A stretch of DNA of 64,000 nucleotides from Thalassomonas viridans (GTDB lineage Bacteria; Pseudomonadota; Gammaproteobacteria; Enterobacterales; Alteromonadaceae): positions 2,728,001 through 2,792,000 of the forward strand of contig NZ_CP059733.1 in the NCBI RefSeq assembly GCF_000948985.2, given 5' to 3'. The translations under genes were made by a program, and so were the position numbers. The notes under the pieces were generated by a model. It was given only the letters and a program-made list of their open reading frames with translations. It made no database searches and was not told where the DNA came from. Numbering within the stretch: position 1 is the stretch's first letter; every line of letters begins with the position of its first letter. Shown here piece after piece: positions 34,130 through 42,609 of the stretch.

Positions 34130-34222
34130 CTTTGTTATAAATTTTGGCATAAGTTTTTAGCATAACAGGAACAAGCAAAGCTGTGGCTTTACCGGCCGCA
34201 GCTTTGCCGATTGGGAACACAG

Positions 34223-34282
34223 ATGAAACCATTTATGAAGCCAGGCATGAAACCAAGTATGAAACCGGGCATGAAACCACTT
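34223..34282 (+). repeat. 12-base tandem repeat at the start of the phosphatase gene
   Basis: Five ATGAAACC-type units coding M-K-P at 12-base steps (MKPF MKPG MKPS MKPG MKPL). Each unit carries an in-frame ATG, so unit loss or gain changes the pre-signal length but never the frame. Confidence 0.7.
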
Positions 34283-35578
34283 TTATTGACGTCATTTATC
34301 AGCTTGTCTTTGCTGGCGGGTTGCAGTTATCACAGGGAAAAATCGGCAGCAGGGCAGGTACGGCAACAAAACGCCGCGGAGATCGCCTTTATCGCTTTTG
34401 GCGACGGCGGCTATCATGTGGATTATCCTAAGTTGAAACATATCAAGTACCCGAGAAACAAAGCCGAATTTATAGCCAAGGAAAAGCAGGACTGGCTGGA
34501 GGAATACCGGCCGCTGGCAGAATTTGACCACGCCCCGATTTATGTGTACCCGGGCACGGATATCGCCACCGAGCTGGGCGGGGCGGAAGCGGTCGGCAAG
34601 GCGATGGCGGAGGTTTGCGGGCAAAGGGCCTGTGATTTCGGCATTCAGCTGGGCGACAATATTTACCCTTCGGGGGCCGATGCCGACGATGGCCGGGACG
34701 ATCAAAAACGTATGAATGATCTTATCCTCAGGCCTTTATTACCGCTGTTTGAGCAAGAGCCTTCCCTGATGATTTACTCCGCCCTGGGCAATCACGACTG
34801 GAAGTCTTCCCGCAAAGGGGTGGCGCTGCAAAGCCAGTGGATGGCAAAACAGCCCAACTTTCATATGGACGATAACGGCTACTACAGTTACAAAATAGGC
34901 GAGCCGGGCAATGATATTGAGTTCTTCGTGCTGGATACCAATATGTTGCTGTCGGGGCAAAGCTTTTATGAAGTGCCGCTGAACCCGGACGGCAGTGAAG
35001 GCGAGTTAAGCCTGGCGCTGGCAAACGGCACCGCCGAGCTGGAAGATATCGAGCCCCATGAAAGCCCGGTGAACGGCGAAGACAGGAAACAGCTGGCCTG
35101 GCTGGAACAGGGACTGGCCAATTCAGATGCGAAATGGAAAATTGTCTACGGTCATCATATTTTATGGTCTATCGGCGGTACCAAGTACAGCGAAGGTCAT
35201 GTGTTGCGCCGTTTGATTTTGCCGGCTTTATGCCGTTACGCCGATGCCTATATTGCCGGTCACGAGCATGACCTGGAGCTGCTTACCGACGACTGCTCCC
35301 TTTATCCGCAAAGCGCAGGCAAGCCGCCGCTGCCTTTGATTATCAGTGGTGCGGCGGCCAAGATGCGCGGCAAGCATACGCCTTTTGCCGAGCAGCAGGA
35401 AAAACGTTATCCGCAATATGAGTTGCTGTGGTCGAAAAGCTTTGTCTGGGGCTTTGCCCATATTTTGGTGGACAACCAAAGCGATGATTTGTCGGTGGAG
35501 TTTTTTACCACCCCGAGAAGCCGGAGCGGCGAGGCGGTTGCCGAGGCGAGTTTCAGCTTTAAGCACCGTAGCGGTTAG
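34223..35578 (+). CDS. Lipoprotein metallophosphatase (calcineurin-like)
   Basis: A metallophosphoesterase with the usual metal-binding blocks: 'IAFGDGGY', 'QLGDNIYPSGAD', 'ALGNHDWK', 'YGHHILW' and 'AGHEHDLEL'. Length and blocks fit purple/tartrate-resistant acid phosphatases. The signal peptide ends in the lipobox LLAGC, so it is probably anchored in the membrane. The N-terminus holds four to five MKP steps from a 12-base tandem repeat; any of the ATGs at 34223-34271 could start translation (34223 is used here, a TTG lies at 34211). With the upstream receptor it may release phosphate from phosphoesters. Confidence 0.88.
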   Translation: MKPFMKPGMKPSMKPGMKPLLLTSFISLSLLAGCSYHREKSAAGQVRQQNAAEIAFIAFGDGGYHVDYPKLKHIKYPRNKAEFIAKEKQDWLEEYRPLAEFDHAPIYVYPGTDIATELGGAEAVGKAMAEVCGQRACDFGIQLGDNIYPSGADADDGRDDQKRMNDLILRPLLPLFEQEPSLMIYSALGNHDWKSSRKGVALQSQWMAKQPNFHMDDNGYYSYKIGEPGNDIEFFVLDTNMLLSGQSFYEVPLNPDGSEGELSLALANGTAELEDIEPHESPVNGEDRKQLAWLEQGLANSDAKWKIVYGHHILWSIGGTKYSEGHVLRRLILPALCRYADAYIAGHEHDLELLTDDCSLYPQSAGKPPLPLIISGAAAKMRGKHTPFAEQQEKRYPQYELLWSKSFVWGFAHILVDNQSDDLSVEFFTTPRSRSGEAVAEASFSFKHRSG

Positions 35579-35618
35579 CCGGGGCGGTGGTGTTTATTGT
35601 CTTGTCGTAAAAGCCATG

Positions 35619-35646
35619 CCCCGAGCATTTGTTTAATGTTCGGGGC
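35619..35646 (-). terminator. Hairpin downstream of glrR
   Basis: CCCCGAGCATT and AATGTTCGGGG form an 11-bp stem with one G-T pair. It lies between the convergent phosphatase and response-regulator genes. The T-run is weak on both strands. Confidence 0.5.
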
Positions 35647-35653
35647 CGGGAAT

Positions 35654-37036
35654 TTATTCTTCCCGAAAAGCCTCCGCCGTCAGGTGATGGCGGTTTAACA
35701 GCTTGTAAAACTCGGTACGGTTGCGCTGGGCGATTCTCGCCGCCTGGGAGACATTGCCGGCGGTGAGTTTCAGCAGTTTCGCCAGGTAATCCCGTTCGAA
35801 CTGATCTCTGGCTTCCACGAAAGAAGGCAGCTGGGTGGTTTTATCCCTCAGGGCGTTCCTGACCAGGTTGGCGCTGATCAAAGGCTCGGTGCTGAGTGCC
35901 ACGCTTTGTTCCACCACGTTTTGCAGCTGGCGGATATTGCCGGGCCAGGGGGCGGAAATCAGCAATTCCATCGCCTCGCCGGTAAAGCCCTTGATGTCCT
36001 GATGGGCCTGCTGGGCGCAGTGATTGAGGAAATGTTGCGCTAATAGCGGAATGTCTTCACGGCGCTCCGACAGCGGCGGTAGTTCCAGCTCTACCACGTT
36101 CAAGCGGTAATACAAGTCTTCCCTGAAGGTATTCTCGATAATGGCCTGCTGCAGGTTTTTGTGGGTGGCGGAAATGATGCGCACATCTACCTTAACCGAC
36201 TGGGTGCTGCCGACGGGTCTGACTTCTTTTTCCTGCAGCGCGCGCAGCAGCTTAACCTGAAAGCTCATGGGCATATCGCCGATTTCGTCGAGAAACAGGG
36301 TGCCGCCGTCGGTGGCCTGGAATAAGCCGGTATGATTTTTTTCCGCACCGGTAAAGGCGCCTTTGCTGTGGCCGAATAGTTCCGACTCCAGCAGCTGCTC
36401 GGGAATGGCGGCGCAGTTAATGGCGGTAAAGGGCTTGGCGTGGCGGCTGCTGGCCTGGTGAATCGCCTGGGCCAGCAGTTCTTTGCCGGTGCCGCTTTGG
36501 CTGTGGATCAGCAGGGGGAAGTCGCTGCGCGCCACCTGATAGGTTTGCTGCAACAGGGATTCCATTACCGTGCTGCGGCTGATGATTTTTTCCCGCCATT
36601 CCTGCTGCTTTTCCTTGGTGGCCTGGGAGGCCGGTTGCAGCCGGATCGCCTGCTGCACGGTTTCCAGCAGTTCCTGGCTTTCAAAGGGCTTGGTTAAAAA
36701 GCTGAACACCCCTTGTTTGGTGGCGTTGATGGCATCGGGAATGGTGCCGTGGGCGGTCATGATCACCACCGGCATATTGGGGTGTTGTTTGCGTATCTGC
36801 TCGAACAAGGCCATGCCGTCCATACCTTCCATGCGCAGATCGCTGATCACCATTTGCGGGTGGAAGCTCTCCAGTATGCCCAGGGCGATTTTGGCATTGG
36901 CGGCGGACTCCACGGCATAACCGGCGGCAGACAAACGGATCCCCAGTAGCCTGAGCAGGCTGGGATCGTCATCTACGATAAGGATTTTTTGTTTTTCGGC
37001 GCTTTCGGCCCCTTTGATCACCTTGTTATTGCCCAT
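35654..37036 (-). CDS. glrR: Sigma-54-dependent response regulator GlrR (QseF)
   Basis: A 460-residue NtrC-type regulator. Receiver domain: acidic pair at 'ILIVDDDP' and phospho-acceptor Asp66 in 'VISDLRM'. AAA+ domain: Walker A '[12 protein letters not shown]', the sigma-54 contact loop GAFTGA and '[14 protein letters not shown]'. C-terminal Fis-type helix-turn-helix: '[21 protein letters not shown]'. It is the third gene of an operon with QseG- and GlrK-like genes and overlaps the second by 11 bases. In enterobacteria this system controls glmY RNA and envelope stress genes; the targets here are unknown. Confidence 0.93.
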   Translation of the reverse strand: MGNNKVIKGAESAEKQKILIVDDDPSLLRLLGIRLSAAGYAVESAANAKIALGILESFHPQMVISDLRMEGMDGMALFEQIRKQHPNMPVVIMTAHGTIPDAINATKQGVFSFLTKPFESQELLETVQQAIRLQPASQATKEKQQEWREKIISRSTVMESLLQQTYQVARSDFPLLIHSQSGTGKELLAQAIHQASSRHAKPFTAINCAAIPEQLLESELFGHSKGAFTGAEKNHTGLFQATDGGTLFLDEIGDMPMSFQVKLLRALQEKEVRPVGSTQSVKVDVRIISATHKNLQQAIIENTFREDLYYRLNVVELELPPLSERREDIPLLAQHFLNHCAQQAHQDIKGFTGEAMELLISAPWPGNIRQLQNVVEQSVALSTEPLISANLVRNALRDKTTQLPSFVEARDQFERDYLAKLLKLTAGNVSQAARIAQRNRTEFYKLLNRHHLTAEAFREE

Positions 37037-37667
37037 GTTTGTCTATTGCCGTCTCTATGTTTTTCAGTTGGGTTAGTTTTTGCTGCAGTTCGGTTAACGA
37101 GCTTTGCAGGCCGTTAAGCTGGCGGTTGTATTCTTGCTGGTTCAGGCCCTTTTCCTGCTCCAGGGCGGTGATGCGGGCCTGGGCATATAACTGCTCGTTT
37201 AACTGGTCTTTTAGCAGGCTCAGCAGCGCCAGATCTTCCACCTTTAAGTAGCCGGGGGATAACAGCTCTGGCGGCAGGCGGTTGAGCTGATCTTTGGCAT
37301 TGTAGGGGTTATAAATCGGCGAACTGGGCAGGGCCTTTAACAGCAGCAGGTAAATATCGGCCTTGCCTTGTTGTTTGGATTGTTTTTTAAGCTGGCTGAT
37401 ACGTTCTATTTCATCAAGCAGCTCGCCGGGATTAAGCTTTTTCAGCGACAGGTAATACTGGCTGAAATTAGCCCCGGATATATGTGCGGTATTGTCCGCT
37501 GTTTGACTTGCCCCCGGACCTTGTCCCTGGCCGGTGAGCTGGCAGCCGCCGAGTAACAGCAGACTGCACACCAGGGCAGTGATTTTCCTGCACTGGCGGC
37601 GTTTTGCTGATACGGACTTTTGTTGTTCTGCTTTCATAGGTTTAAGTTTTAGTTGAGATAATTTCAT
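37026..37667 (-). CDS. QseG-like lipoprotein
   Basis: A 213-residue protein. A basic N-terminus is followed by a hydrophobic stretch ending in a lipobox, LLLGGC. The mature part is mostly helical with a coiled-coil C-terminal third ('LEQEKGLNQQEYNRQLNGLQ'). Position between glrK and glrR is the same as E. coli qseG (yfhG), an outer-membrane lipoprotein that interacts with the kinase. Sequence identity to it looks low, so the call relies mainly on position. It overlaps glrK by 4 bases (ATGA type). Confidence 0.72.
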   Translation of the reverse strand: MKLSQLKLKPMKAEQQKSVSAKRRQCRKITALVCSLLLLGGCQLTGQGQGPGASQTADNTAHISGANFSQYYLSLKKLNPGELLDEIERISQLKKQSKQQGKADIYLLLLKALPSSPIYNPYNAKDQLNRLPPELLSPGYLKVEDLALLSLLKDQLNEQLYAQARITALEQEKGLNQQEYNRQLNGLQSSLTELQQKLTQLKNIETAIDKHGQ

Positions 37668-39208
37668 TTGTGGTTACCGGCAAAATACGCCCGCGGCAAG
37701 GTCAGGCTGACGCGTGTGCCGCTGGGGGCCAAAGTGTTGCTGGTAAGTTCGATACTGCCGTTTAATCGCATAAGTAATTCCTTTACTATGGTCAGTCCCA
37801 GGCCGCTGCCTTTTATCTGGTTGTTTTCTGGGGCGGGCCCCTGGTAGAAGGCGTCAAAGACTTTCGACTCTACTTCGCTGCTGATGCCGGGCCCCTGATC
37901 TGAAATAGTCAACATTAACCGGTTACCTTCTATTTCGCCGTCAAAGCTGATACTGGCATTGACGGGGGAGTATTTTATCGCATTTGACAGCAGGTTATCT
38001 AATATAACATGCAATTGCCTGGCGTTGCTGTGCAGGCAAATGCCCTTGATATCCTGTTTGATGGTCAGCTGTTTGCGTTTGATATCCAGTTTACGCTCCT
38101 GTAATACCTTGGCGAGCAGCTGCTGCAGGGAAATTTTTTCCGAGTCCTGCAAACTGGTGGAGTCGAGCACAATATTAAAGTCGAGCAGATCTTCTATCAG
38201 GCGTTGCAGGCGCTGTACGCTGTTTTTAATGATATGGCAGATTTCCTGCTGGCCTTCGTTTAGCTCGCCGACGCTGTTGTCATAGAGTAATTCCGTGCCT
38301 TCCCGGATAGCCGCCAGCGGGGTTTTCAGCTCATGGGAAATATGACGGATAAAGCTGGATTTTTGCAGCTCAAGTGCGTGTAGCCGGGTGCGCATGACTT
38401 CCAGGGCTTCGGCGATTTCCCGTATTTCCGGCGAGCCCTTGAGGATGATTTTCTGCTCAAAATCTCCCTGCTCCAGGCGCTGGATTTTCCGGGTCAGCAA
38501 CTTCATGGGTTTAGTGATCAAAAAGATAAAAAAGCCGGCGATCAATATGGTAACGGGAATGATCACCAGGCCCTTGAGGATGACGCTGCTGACTTCTTCG
38601 GCGGAGGATTTGATATAGCTGGCCTGCAGGTCGATAAGCCTGTTGCTGCGCTGGTTGATTTTCTGCGTGATAGTGGCCAGATGTTTAAACTCCTGCTGTA
38701 GCTGCTCCAGGGTAAGGTCGTTTGCCGAAGTATCGTCTTGTCCGGTCAAAAACGACCTGTGAATTTTGGCCAGGGCCAGGGATAATGCGTTGACCTCAGA
38801 TGTCAGCACCAGATCCTGGTTGTCCCTGGACTGTTGGGTCAGTACTGCTTGCAGCTGTTGCCTGCGGTTTAAAAACTGCTGTTTTAGCGCTTCGTCTTTA
38901 AGCACTACATATTGGCTGGCAAAGCGCTCCATTTTGCGCAGGTTTTCATTGATTTCACGGTTGCTTTTGATCAGGCTCGCCACATCAAAAATGGCATTGG
39001 CGCCTTGTTTGGAGATTTGATTTACCTGGGCGGCACTGTAGAGCAAAGCCAGCACCAGGGGCAGTGCCACCAGGGTGAAACCTAACAGGGTCAGCTTTTT
39101 GATCGACAGGGTTTCGATACGGAAAAGCTTCCTGAAGATAAAGTGTTTGACGCCGCGGGGAAAGACTGATTTGCGGCGCAGCTCCTGTACTGTTTTGGTT
39201 AATTGCAC
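37664..39208 (-). CDS. glrK: Sensor histidine kinase GlrK (QseE)
   Basis: A 514-residue membrane kinase. Membrane segments at about residues 40-62 and 211-231 enclose a helical periplasmic domain of ~150 residues. HAMP follows, then the dimerisation helix with His292 in 'ISHELKTPLAAIREGTELL', and the ATP-binding domain ('LDNLLSNAIKYSP', 'DQGPGIS', 'GSGLGL'). The start is GTG at 39208, with CGGAA upstream. First gene of the glrK-qseG-glrR operon. Confidence 0.93.
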   Translation of the reverse strand: MQLTKTVQELRRKSVFPRGVKHFIFRKLFRIETLSIKKLTLLGFTLVALPLVLALLYSAAQVNQISKQGANAIFDVASLIKSNREINENLRKMERFASQYVVLKDEALKQQFLNRRQQLQAVLTQQSRDNQDLVLTSEVNALSLALAKIHRSFLTGQDDTSANDLTLEQLQQEFKHLATITQKINQRSNRLIDLQASYIKSSAEEVSSVILKGLVIIPVTILIAGFFIFLITKPMKLLTRKIQRLEQGDFEQKIILKGSPEIREIAEALEVMRTRLHALELQKSSFIRHISHELKTPLAAIREGTELLYDNSVGELNEGQQEICHIIKNSVQRLQRLIEDLLDFNIVLDSTSLQDSEKISLQQLLAKVLQERKLDIKRKQLTIKQDIKGICLHSNARQLHVILDNLLSNAIKYSPVNASISFDGEIEGNRLMLTISDQGPGISSEVESKVFDAFYQGPAPENNQIKGSGLGLTIVKELLMRLNGSIELTSNTLAPSGTRVSLTLPRAYFAGNHK

Positions 39209-39554
39209 TTGTTTTCCGTTATTTTTTTGTTATTGGTGACCCTGACAAAGGTCTTTTTATGCCATCCGCCGTTAAAAAACAATTCTGTCTCAAATCGGCG
39301 ACAAGCTTTTTTTGTTGGTTTTGCTCTTGTTACTATCTGATTTTTCAAGGTTTTAATTTTTGATGTTCACAATAGCCTGTAAATAAGTTTATCTAAATAA
39401 TTTTACTGTTGCCATTTGGCGACAGACATAAGTTTGTCTCTTTCTTTTTATGTTTTAAAAACAGCTGGTTACAACTTTGGTGTGATTTGTGCTCTGTGGA
39501 CGGGGCAAGAGCAATGTTGTGCTTGTTTATCCCAAAAATAAAAACGGAAGATGT
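39209..39554. other. Divergent promoter region of glrK and the EF-hand gene
   Basis: A 346-base AT-rich gap. Both promoters must lie here, but no confident sigma-70 or sigma-54 (GG-N10-GC) element could be placed. Confidence 0.35.
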
Positions 39555-39857
39555 ATGAATCAGATAAGTTTACTTAAAGTCAGCCTGGCGGTGATTGCCT
39601 GTGCCTTAGTGTCTGCCATTGTTCATGCCGGTGAAGACGGCGAAGGCAAAGGCGTTGTCTCGGAGCCGGCGCTGGCGCCTAAAAGGCTCTCCAGTATTAT
39701 CACGGCTTTTGATACCGACAAAAACGGCAAACTTAATGAATCAGAGATCCTTGCCAGCCGCAGTAAAACCCTGCACAAAAGGCTGGCGCGTATCGATCTC
39801 AACCAGGATCAGGAAATCAGTCATGAGGAGTTGATGCTGTACCTCGAAAACTATTAG
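39555..39857 (+). CDS. Secreted EF-hand calcium-binding protein
   Basis: A 100-residue protein from ATG 39555; the frame is open 22 codons further without a signal. It has a signal peptide (MNQISLLKVSLAVIACALVSAIVHA) and two EF-hand loops: DTDKNGKLNESE and DLNQDQEISHEE, each with acidic residues at positions 1, 3, 5 and 12. It should bind calcium in the periplasm. Partner unknown. Confidence 0.85.
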   Translation: MNQISLLKVSLAVIACALVSAIVHAGEDGEGKGVVSEPALAPKRLSSIITAFDTDKNGKLNESEILASRSKTLHKRLARIDLNQDQEISHEELMLYLENY

Positions 39858-39937
39858 CGGCAAATAAAGTATTTGCTTATTTTCCATATAAACGGCTGTG
39901 GTTACCTAAGCAGCCGTTTTCCGTAAAGGTAAACATT

Positions 39938-40303
39938 ATGTCAGAAGATATATCACGTTATGTACAAATAGATGATTGGGTTTTTGAAGTGAAAATGGTG
40001 CGCGCCATTCGCACCAAGCGTTATGGCGAACCCTACAGCGCCACTGCCAGTGTCAGCCTGAACGGCCAGCATGCCTTTATCGATGGCCTGATGACCAGTG
40101 ACCAGGCGGAGTTTACCCGGGATGACTACCAAAGCTTCCGTAAGTTTTTTATGCAGATGAATGTGGAGCAGGTGAAGTTTGACCGCTATAAGCAAAACAA
40201 ACTTAAGTCTGACAGCAAGGAGGTGTTTGCTGCCCAGGAGAAAGCGGCAGTGAAAGAAACACAGGAAAAAGAAACACCTTTTTTACAGCTGGTGCTTGGT
40301 TAG
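39938..40303 (+). CDS. Conserved-looking small protein of unknown function
   Basis: A 121-residue soluble protein starting with ATG 39938. The first ~90 residues form a compact-looking domain ('YVQIDDWVFEVKMVRAIRTKRYGEPYSATASVSLNGQHAFIDGLM'), the last 30 are Lys- and Glu-rich and probably flexible. No family is recognised. It follows the EF-hand gene by 80 bases on the same strand. Confidence 0.65.
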   Translation: MSEDISRYVQIDDWVFEVKMVRAIRTKRYGEPYSATASVSLNGQHAFIDGLMTSDQAEFTRDDYQSFRKFFMQMNVEQVKFDRYKQNKLKSDSKEVFAAQEKAAVKETQEKETPFLQLVLG

Positions 40304-40375
40304 GGCGTTGATGTTTGTCTGATATGGCCACCTGTTATTTCTTTTCCGCTTGTACCGCTTTGTGCCGGATTAGTG

Positions 40376-40861
40376 TTACCCATGATAGGGGAGCGGGTTT
40401 AAGATGCGCGCTTCTATGATCACTGCATTTAGTAATTGTCCGAAGGTTTCAAAAAACTGCAGTTCCCTGTGTTTGTTTTGATCAAGACAGACATATTTTT
40501 TATTTTTAATATCAAAAGCTAACCTGTATTGGCTCTCATCGCCATAATAAATATATTGCTGGTGAAAGGTTTCCTGCCAAAAGGCCAGGTTGACCTGGAC
40601 TATGCCGGGTAAAAAATACGGTTCGAGTTTTTCCGTGCTGCCATAGATGTTGAGGCCATTGAGGGAAAAGCCGTCGGAGAGCTGCAGACATTCGATATAT
40701 TCAGGCGATAGCGGTTGTTTTAGATATTTATCGCTGAGTTTTGCCAGCTGGTCCAGCGCTTCTTTTGTTGCCGGGGGCAGCAGGAAACCTTCGTCATAGG
40801 CGCGGATTTCCTCGCTGTTTTTGCGTTTGAGAGAGGCGAGGGTGTGGTTAATATCTGTCAT
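40376..40861 (-). CDS. SMI1/KNR4 (SUKH) family protein
   Basis: A 161-residue soluble protein with the SUKH pattern: 'LPPATKEALDQLAKLSDKYLKQPLSPEYIECLQLSDGFSLNGLNIYG' (the P-x-Y ... DG core), then a 'YYGDESQYRLAFDIKNKKYVCLDQ' strand pair. SUKH proteins are often immunity proteins against contact-dependent or polymorphic toxins, but no toxin gene is nearby, so this may be an orphan. AAGGAG precedes the ATG. Confidence 0.8.
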   Translation of the reverse strand: MTDINHTLASLKRKNSEEIRAYDEGFLLPPATKEALDQLAKLSDKYLKQPLSPEYIECLQLSDGFSLNGLNIYGSTEKLEPYFLPGIVQVNLAFWQETFHQQYIYYGDESQYRLAFDIKNKKYVCLDQNKHRELQFFETFGQLLNAVIIEARILNPLPYHG

Positions 40862-41069
40862 TTAAAACTCCTTGACGCATTAAGCCGTATGGCAGAGATG
40901 TTGCCGTTTTGGCGAATCTGAGAGGGGGAAAAGAGGAATAAAGGAGACGGCTGCCGGCTCCGTGAAAAAGGGGTTAGTATTTTTTGCTGCGCTCGACAGT
41001 TCCCTTGTCATTACCATGTCCTTAAATCAATAACCAAGTTGTGTCTGATTTTACAGTATAGCAATGAAA

Positions 41070-41094
41070 TCAGGGAGTTTAGTGCACTCCCTGA
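41070..41094 (-). terminator. Hairpin downstream of the propeller gene
   Basis: TCAGGGAGT and ACTCCCTGA pair over a 7-base loop, 67 bases past the stop of the minus-strand gene at 41161. The T-run is short. The rest of 40862-41160 shows nothing recognised. Confidence 0.5.
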
Positions 41095-41160
41095 AAATTA
41101 TTGTCATGTTTGGGGCTGAATATGCTCTGGCTTGAGAGATCCGCCCGTTATCTTTTGGGC

Positions 41161-42336
41161 TTATTCTTCAAAAACATGCAGCTTGCCGTCGAGATCGCCG
41201 ACGAACACCTGGCCGTATTTTACCGCCGGGCTTGAATGCACGCCGCCGCTGATATAGCCGTTGTCGAGGTGTGCCGGCTCATAACTCCATTTCAGTGCGC
41301 CGCTGCTGCTGTCTATCGCCTTAAAGCCGCGGTTGATGGGCTGCCAGTAGTCGTCGGTAGCGGCGGAGCCGATATAAACGGTATCCTCTGTAACGGCAGG
41401 TTTGCCCCAGCTCCAGCCGGGTAGCGGAGCTGTCCATTGGACATTTCCGGTTTCACTGTCAAATTTATAGAGTTGCAATGCGTCCGAGCTGGCGATAAAA
41501 AAGCTGCCGTGCTCTGTGGCCGCAGTTGCCGTTGACTCTACCCAGGAGCTGCCTTCATAGGTGTAGTCCCAGATTTTTTCGCCGGTTTGGCTGTTGAGGG
41601 CATAAAGCTGTGAGTCGCGGTTGCCGACGATAATTTTATCGTCTATTACGCTCGGCGCAGAAACGAACCTGAAGTCGTAGTTTTTCAGGTTGGCGGCAAA
41701 TTGCCAGATCTTTTGCCCGCTTTTGCGGTTAATGCCGTAGACATGTCCGTCCCAGCTGGTGATATAGACCAGGTTGCCGGAAACCGTTGGCGTGGCGCGG
41801 ATCCTGTTTTTGGCGCTGAAGGTCCAGATGATTTTGCCCTGATGCAAGTTCACGGCGAACAGCTCGCCCGTGGCGCTGCCGACATAAAGGTATTTGCCTT
41901 TAATGACCGGCGATGACTTGGCCCAGTCAAAATCCCAGGGGGCATGGCCGGCGGGACCGTTTCGCTGCATGTCGCCGTCGCCGAGATCCAGTTTCCACAG
42001 TTCTTCCCCGGTGCGGGCATCCAAGGCATAAAGGTATCCGTCGTCACTGGTAAAATATAATTTTTTCTTTTTAAAAGCCGGAGTCGAGCGGACTATGCCG
42101 CCGGTGGCTTTTTTCCATTTTAATTGCCGCTTTTTGATATCGACCGCATATAAAAAGCCGTCATCGCTGCCAAAGTAGGCGGTTTTATTTCTGACTTTTA
42201 TATCGGACCAGATGGCCCCGCCTGTGGTAAATGACCATAAATGATCACCGCTTTTGGCATAGCCGGTATGTGGGCTGAAAAAATAGCTGATCGCCAGTAT
42301 GAGCAGGATAGATTTTAGTAGGGAAATTATCTTCAT
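41161..42336 (-). CDS. Secreted PQQ-type beta-propeller protein
   Basis: A 391-residue protein with a signal peptide (MKIISLLKSILLILAISYFF, cut near GYAKS). The rest is a run of PQQ-like repeats: 'GYLYALDARTGEELWKLDLG', 'GHVYGINRKSGQKIWQF', 'SQLYALNSQTGEKIWDY' and others, about seven blades. The repeats resemble those of BamB and of quinoprotein dehydrogenases, but the catalytic domain of a dehydrogenase is missing, so a scaffold or binding role is more likely. AAGGAAG precedes the ATG. Confidence 0.85.
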   Translation of the reverse strand: MKIISLLKSILLILAISYFFSPHTGYAKSGDHLWSFTTGGAIWSDIKVRNKTAYFGSDDGFLYAVDIKKRQLKWKKATGGIVRSTPAFKKKKLYFTSDDGYLYALDARTGEELWKLDLGDGDMQRNGPAGHAPWDFDWAKSSPVIKGKYLYVGSATGELFAVNLHQGKIIWTFSAKNRIRATPTVSGNLVYITSWDGHVYGINRKSGQKIWQFAANLKNYDFRFVSAPSVIDDKIIVGNRDSQLYALNSQTGEKIWDYTYEGSSWVESTATAATEHGSFFIASSDALQLYKFDSETGNVQWTAPLPGWSWGKPAVTEDTVYIGSAATDDYWQPINRGFKAIDSSSGALKWSYEPAHLDNGYISGGVHSSPAVKYGQVFVGDLDGKLHVFEE

Positions 42337-42550
42337 TTGCGCTTCCTTAACGTTATTGGTTTGATTAAGCCCGTTAACCGTAAAGGCCGCAGGGCTTTTT
42401 TGTCCTGAAAGCTGTCTTAAGGAATCTTAAGAGTTCTTAAGTTATTGTTGTTATTGAGTAAAAAATAAGGAGATTGAAGAGGGGAAATAAGCGACAGGCT
42501 GTTTTTAATAAAAAATTGGGTTGGATTTTCGCTTTATTTGCCGTGTTTCT

Positions 42551-42586
42551 GCCGCCCAAATTTCTCTTCCGGGAAATTTGGGCGGC
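42551..42586 (-). terminator. Strong hairpin terminator of the CadC-like gene
   Basis: GCCGCCCAAATTTC and GAAATTTGGGCGGC form a perfect 14-bp stem, 24 bases past the stop codon at 42610. The rest of the gap 42337-42550 upstream shows only the promoter region of the propeller gene. Confidence 0.65.
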
Positions 42587-42609
42587 AGGCTAAATTTTGG
42601 TGAGTCAGG

